Assembly: GCA_030633185.1 (NCBI GenBank)
Contig: DAOVTG010000150.1
Coordinates: 1-6,223, forward strand
Source: Deltaproteobacteria bacterium
Lineage (GTDB): Bacteria > Desulfobacterota > Anaeroferrophillalia > Anaeroferrophillales > Tharpellaceae
Direction: 5' to 3'
DNA: 6,223 bases
The position numbers and the translations under genes were made by a program. Positions 4,795 through 6,223 of this stretch are shown one piece after another. The notes under the pieces were generated by a model. The model did not search any database. It was not told the DNA's origin and worked only from the letters and a program-made list of their open reading frames with translations. Every line of letters starts with the position of its first letter. Within the stretch, counting starts at the first letter, position 1.

Positions 4795-5592
4795 ATGACC
4801 GTCCTTGATAAAATCATTGCCGCCAAACATCTGGAAGTGGCTGCTTTGAAAAAGAGTCAGCTACCTTCCTCGGTAGCAATTCGAGCCGGGGTTGACCGGG
4901 GCCCGCGGCGCTCTTTACTGAAGGCTTTACAGATCCTTCCCGAAAATCCATCAGCGCCTCGGATTATCGCCGAGATCAAAAAAGCTTCGCCCTCGGCCGG
5001 TATTTTACGAGCCGATTTTGATCCTTTACAGTTGGCTGCAGAGTATCGGGAAGGCGGCGCGGCGGCGCTCTCCGTGATTACTGATGCGCCTTTTTTTCAA
5101 GGCTCGTTAGAGTGGTTGGCTAAAGTCCGGCCCTTGGTTGATTTGCCACTTTTGCGTAAAGATTTTATTGTCGATGCCTGGCAGCTTGAAGAGACCCGGC
5201 AGGCCGGGGCCGATGCAGTTCTTTTGATTGCAGCGGTTTTAAGTGAGGTTCAACTCGATCAATTCTTGACTTTGGCTGAGAAACTTGATCTCGAATGTCT
5301 GGTTGAAATTCGCGATTTGGCCGATGCGAAAAAGGTGGCCGCCGTCAAAGCGCCTCTGGTCGGTATAAATAACCGTGATCTGCGCGATTTTACAATTGAC
5401 CTGCAAACCAGTATCGATCTCGCAGCCCGGCTGCCGGATGATCGCCTCGTGGTCAGCGAAAGCGGCATTGAAACCGCCGCCGATATCAAAAGATTGCAGA
5501 AAGCCGGGATTAACGCGTTTCTAATTGGTACGAGTTTGGTTAAAGCTGGTGCAAATCGAGTTGAACTGCTTAAAAATTTGTGCAGAGAGTAA
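4795..5592 (+). CDS. trpC: Indole-3-glycerol phosphate synthase
   Basis: This cytoplasmic enzyme of tryptophan synthesis (EC 4.1.1.48) closes the ring of CdRP to give indole-3-glycerol phosphate, releasing CO2 and water. The whole (beta/alpha)8 barrel is present in 265 aa, the usual size for a monofunctional TrpC. Signature stretches are IIAEIKKASPSAG (57-69), LSVITD (92-97), LLRKDFIVD (119-127), LVEIRD (169-174), VGINNRDL (189-196), VVSESGI (219-225) and IGTSL near the end. The expected catalytic and binding residues are all there: Glu60, Lys62, Lys122, Glu171, Asn192, Glu222 and Ser223, matching the known Sulfolobus set by motif. ATG 4795 is chosen over GTG 4783 because of the Shine-Dalgarno. 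The next tryptophan gene, trpF, lies 472 bp downstream, an unusually wide gap filled with repeats. The gene upstream is the unrelated ATPase, so trpD is not adjacent here. Confidence 0.96.
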   Translation: MTVLDKIIAAKHLEVAALKKSQLPSSVAIRAGVDRGPRRSLLKALQILPENPSAPRIIAEIKKASPSAGILRADFDPLQLAAEYREGGAAALSVITDAPFFQGSLEWLAKVRPLVDLPLLRKDFIVDAWQLEETRQAGADAVLLIAAVLSEVQLDQFLTLAEKLDLECLVEIRDLADAKKVAAVKAPLVGINNRDLRDFTIDLQTSIDLAARLPDDRLVVSESGIETAADIKRLQKAGINAFLIGTSLVKAGANRVELLKNLCRE

Positions 5593-5662
5593 TCTGCGGA
5601 TAATAGTTTTTTGTAAATATTCGGCTTTGTTATTGTTGACGCTTAGGTTACATTGAAAATCC

Positions 5663-5770
5663 GCGAATTTTGCTTCGCCCCAACTTACGGGGTCACATCT
5701 TGACAAATGGCGGGTTAAAACTTTGATTTTGCGCGAACCTTGTGGCCGCCAAGTGTCAAGAAATGACCCC
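5663..5770. repeat. Palindromic repeat unit A (GGGGTCA family) with GCGAA hairpin flank
   Basis: The 82-bp core 5689-5770 is bounded by GGGGTCACATCTTGACAAAT (left) and the complement of GGGGTCATTTCTTGACACTT (right); both arms run into TGGCGG. The left flank GCGAATTTTGCTTCGCCC (5663-5680) forms a 5-bp GCGAA/TTCGC stem with a 6-nt loop. Same orientation as unit 1: the CACATC arm lies beside the flank and the TTTCTT arm on the other side. Confidence 0.72.
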
Positions 5771-5823
5771 AGCCGAGACAGGTCGAACAAAAACCGCGAC
5801 CAAAACTTCACTTTATCTCGGGC

Positions 5824-5930
5824 GGGGTCATTTCTTGATTATGGCGTATTGAGATAATCGGACAAATCGAAAACTATCAACAGCCATTGTCAAGATTTGA
5901 CCCCATTCATGAGGGCGAAGCGGTGTTCAC
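5824..5930. repeat. Palindromic repeat unit B (GGGGTCA family), inverted relative to A
   Basis: The 81-bp core 5824-5904 has left arm GGGGTCATTTCTTGATTATG and a right arm that reads, complemented, GGGGTCAAATCTTGACAATG. The right flank, read on the - strand, is GTGAACACCGCTTCGCCCTC (5930-5911) plus ATGAAT, nearly identical to the left flank of unit 1. Unit B is therefore in the opposite orientation, so A and B form one large inverted pair. Unit A's right arm plus spacer (5756-5778) and B's left side (5816-5837) can also pair with each other. Confidence 0.72.
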
Positions 5931-5999
5931 TACAATTGGTTATAACTTTATGGTAGTCACCTGAATAGTTACGATTCCGGCTCTGTCGGGTGAGGAGTT

Positions 6000-6061
6000 A
6001 CAACATCGCAGTAGATCGAAATTTTTACTTAGCCATCCCGTGACTTTTTACGAGGGCATCA
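6000..6061. mobile_element. Truncated copy of the 193-bp element, right end only
   Basis: ATCGAAATTTTTACTTAGCC and the bases after it (6015-6055) are identical over 41 bp to 4548-4588, followed by one mismatch (G for A at 6056) and CATCA. The match extends left weakly through ACAACATC (6000-6007 versus 4534-4541) with a one-base indel. The left terminal repeat and central stem are missing. It ends four bases before the trpF start codon. Confidence 0.75.
6052..6056 (+). promoter_or_regulatory. Shine-Dalgarno of trpF, lying inside the repeat
   Basis: GAGGG (6052-6056) is 8 nt before TTG 6065. The equivalent stretch of the other copy reads GAGGA (4585-4589), so the single difference between the two copies improves the ribosome site. 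Confidence 0.6.
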
Positions 6062-6064
6062 ACG

Positions 6065-6223
6065 TTGACCACTAAAATTAAAATATGCGGCCTGACCCGG
6101 CGTCAGGATGTTTTGTCAGCCAGTGATTTGGGAGCGGATCTTTTGGGCTTTGTTTTTGCCGGGAGTCCGCGCCGGATATCTCCGGAGAAGATGGTAGAGA
6201 TTTCAGCCGGGTTACCGGAGGAA
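6065..6223 (+). CDS. trpF: Phosphoribosylanthranilate isomerase, N-terminal part (runs off the window)
   Basis: The first 53 residues of TrpF (EC 5.3.1.24), the cytoplasmic enzyme that rearranges PRA to CdRP, the substrate of TrpC. KIKICGLTR (4-12) is the family hallmark and contains the catalytic-base Cys (C8). GADLLGFVF (23-31) and SPRRISP (34-40), a signature and phosphate-region stretch, follow in the expected spacing. The general-acid Asp lies beyond the window end. The start is TTG 6065: the frame is closed by TGA at 6041-6043, there is no in-frame ATG or GTG before it, and the GAGGG ribosome site fits. Full length would be about 200 aa. It probably continues into further trp genes, not visible here. 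Confidence 0.93.
   Translation, partial: MTTKIKICGLTRRQDVLSASDLGADLLGFVFAGSPRRISPEKMVEISAGLPEE

Larger units (their letters stand above)
5593..6064. other. Repeat-filled interval between trpC and trpF
   Basis: These 472 bp contain no credible gene. After an AT-rich trpC tail (5593-5660) come flank and unit A (5663-5770), a 53-bp spacer, unit B with inverted flank (5824-5930), a stretch with GGTAGTCACCTGAATAGTTA (5952-5971), and a truncated copy of the 4442-4634 element (6000-6061) ending at trpF. TTGACG (5636-5641) has no fitting -10. I see no clear terminator after trpC. Confidence 0.6.

Noticed and set aside
5521..5811. Open frame of 96 codons on the - strand over the trpC end and unit A
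   Set aside because: It overlaps a well-supported trpC and repeat DNA, has no recognisable domain and no ribosome site; the openness is incidental.

Overview
The window carries five complete protein genes and two partial ones, all on the + strand. Between them lie intergenic gaps unusually rich in palindromic dispersed repeats. The gene set fits an anaerobic bacterium: a folate one-carbon pair of the type seen in acetogens and related anaerobes, tryptophan genes and a CaCA-family cation exchanger. The repeat families (GGGGTCA…CTTGACA, GGGGACAGAC, ATTAAGTAAGGTGTCCCCGG, GTCGTAAAAAGT ends) recall, from memory, those common in deltaproteobacteria (Desulfobacterota). That placement is inference, not proof.

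Layout. 1-75 is the acidic tail of an unidentified protein, followed by a strong intrinsic terminator at 112-148. 162-1154 encodes a ten-or-so-helix Na+/Ca2+-type exchanger. A repeat remnant and a hairpin follow, then fchA (1367-1996), which encodes a formimino-THF cyclodeaminase / methenyl-THF cyclohydrolase-type protein. A 226-bp gap with one 81-bp palindromic unit separates fchA from folD (2223-3080), which ends at a textbook terminator (3111-3145). 3241-4359 encodes an AAA_14/DUF4143 ATPase, preceded by two palindromic operator-like sites around a TTGACT box, with no room for a leader. 4360-4794 holds a 193-bp inverted-repeat element (4442-4634) and a GGGGACA-type unit. trpC (4795-5592) follows, then a 472-bp block of repeats (5593-6064), then the start of trpF (6065 to the window end).

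How the genes work together. FchA and FolD would interconvert formimino-/methenyl-/methylene-THF. FolD has lost two canonical residues of the bifunctional enzyme (Ala at the catalytic-Lys position, Phe at the Gln position), so FchA may supply the cyclohydrolase step. TrpC and TrpF catalyse consecutive steps of tryptophan synthesis in reverse gene order (TrpF acts before TrpC). A truncated copy of the 4442-4634 element abuts trpF and appears to supply its ribosome binding site. The DUF4143 ATPase looks like a self-contained, probably autoregulated accessory gene placed between housekeeping units.

I see no rRNA, tRNA, CRISPR array or complete transposase gene. The most noteworthy signals are the twin palindromes and leaderless start of the ATPase gene, the altered FolD active site beside fchA, and the layered repeat architecture around the trp genes.
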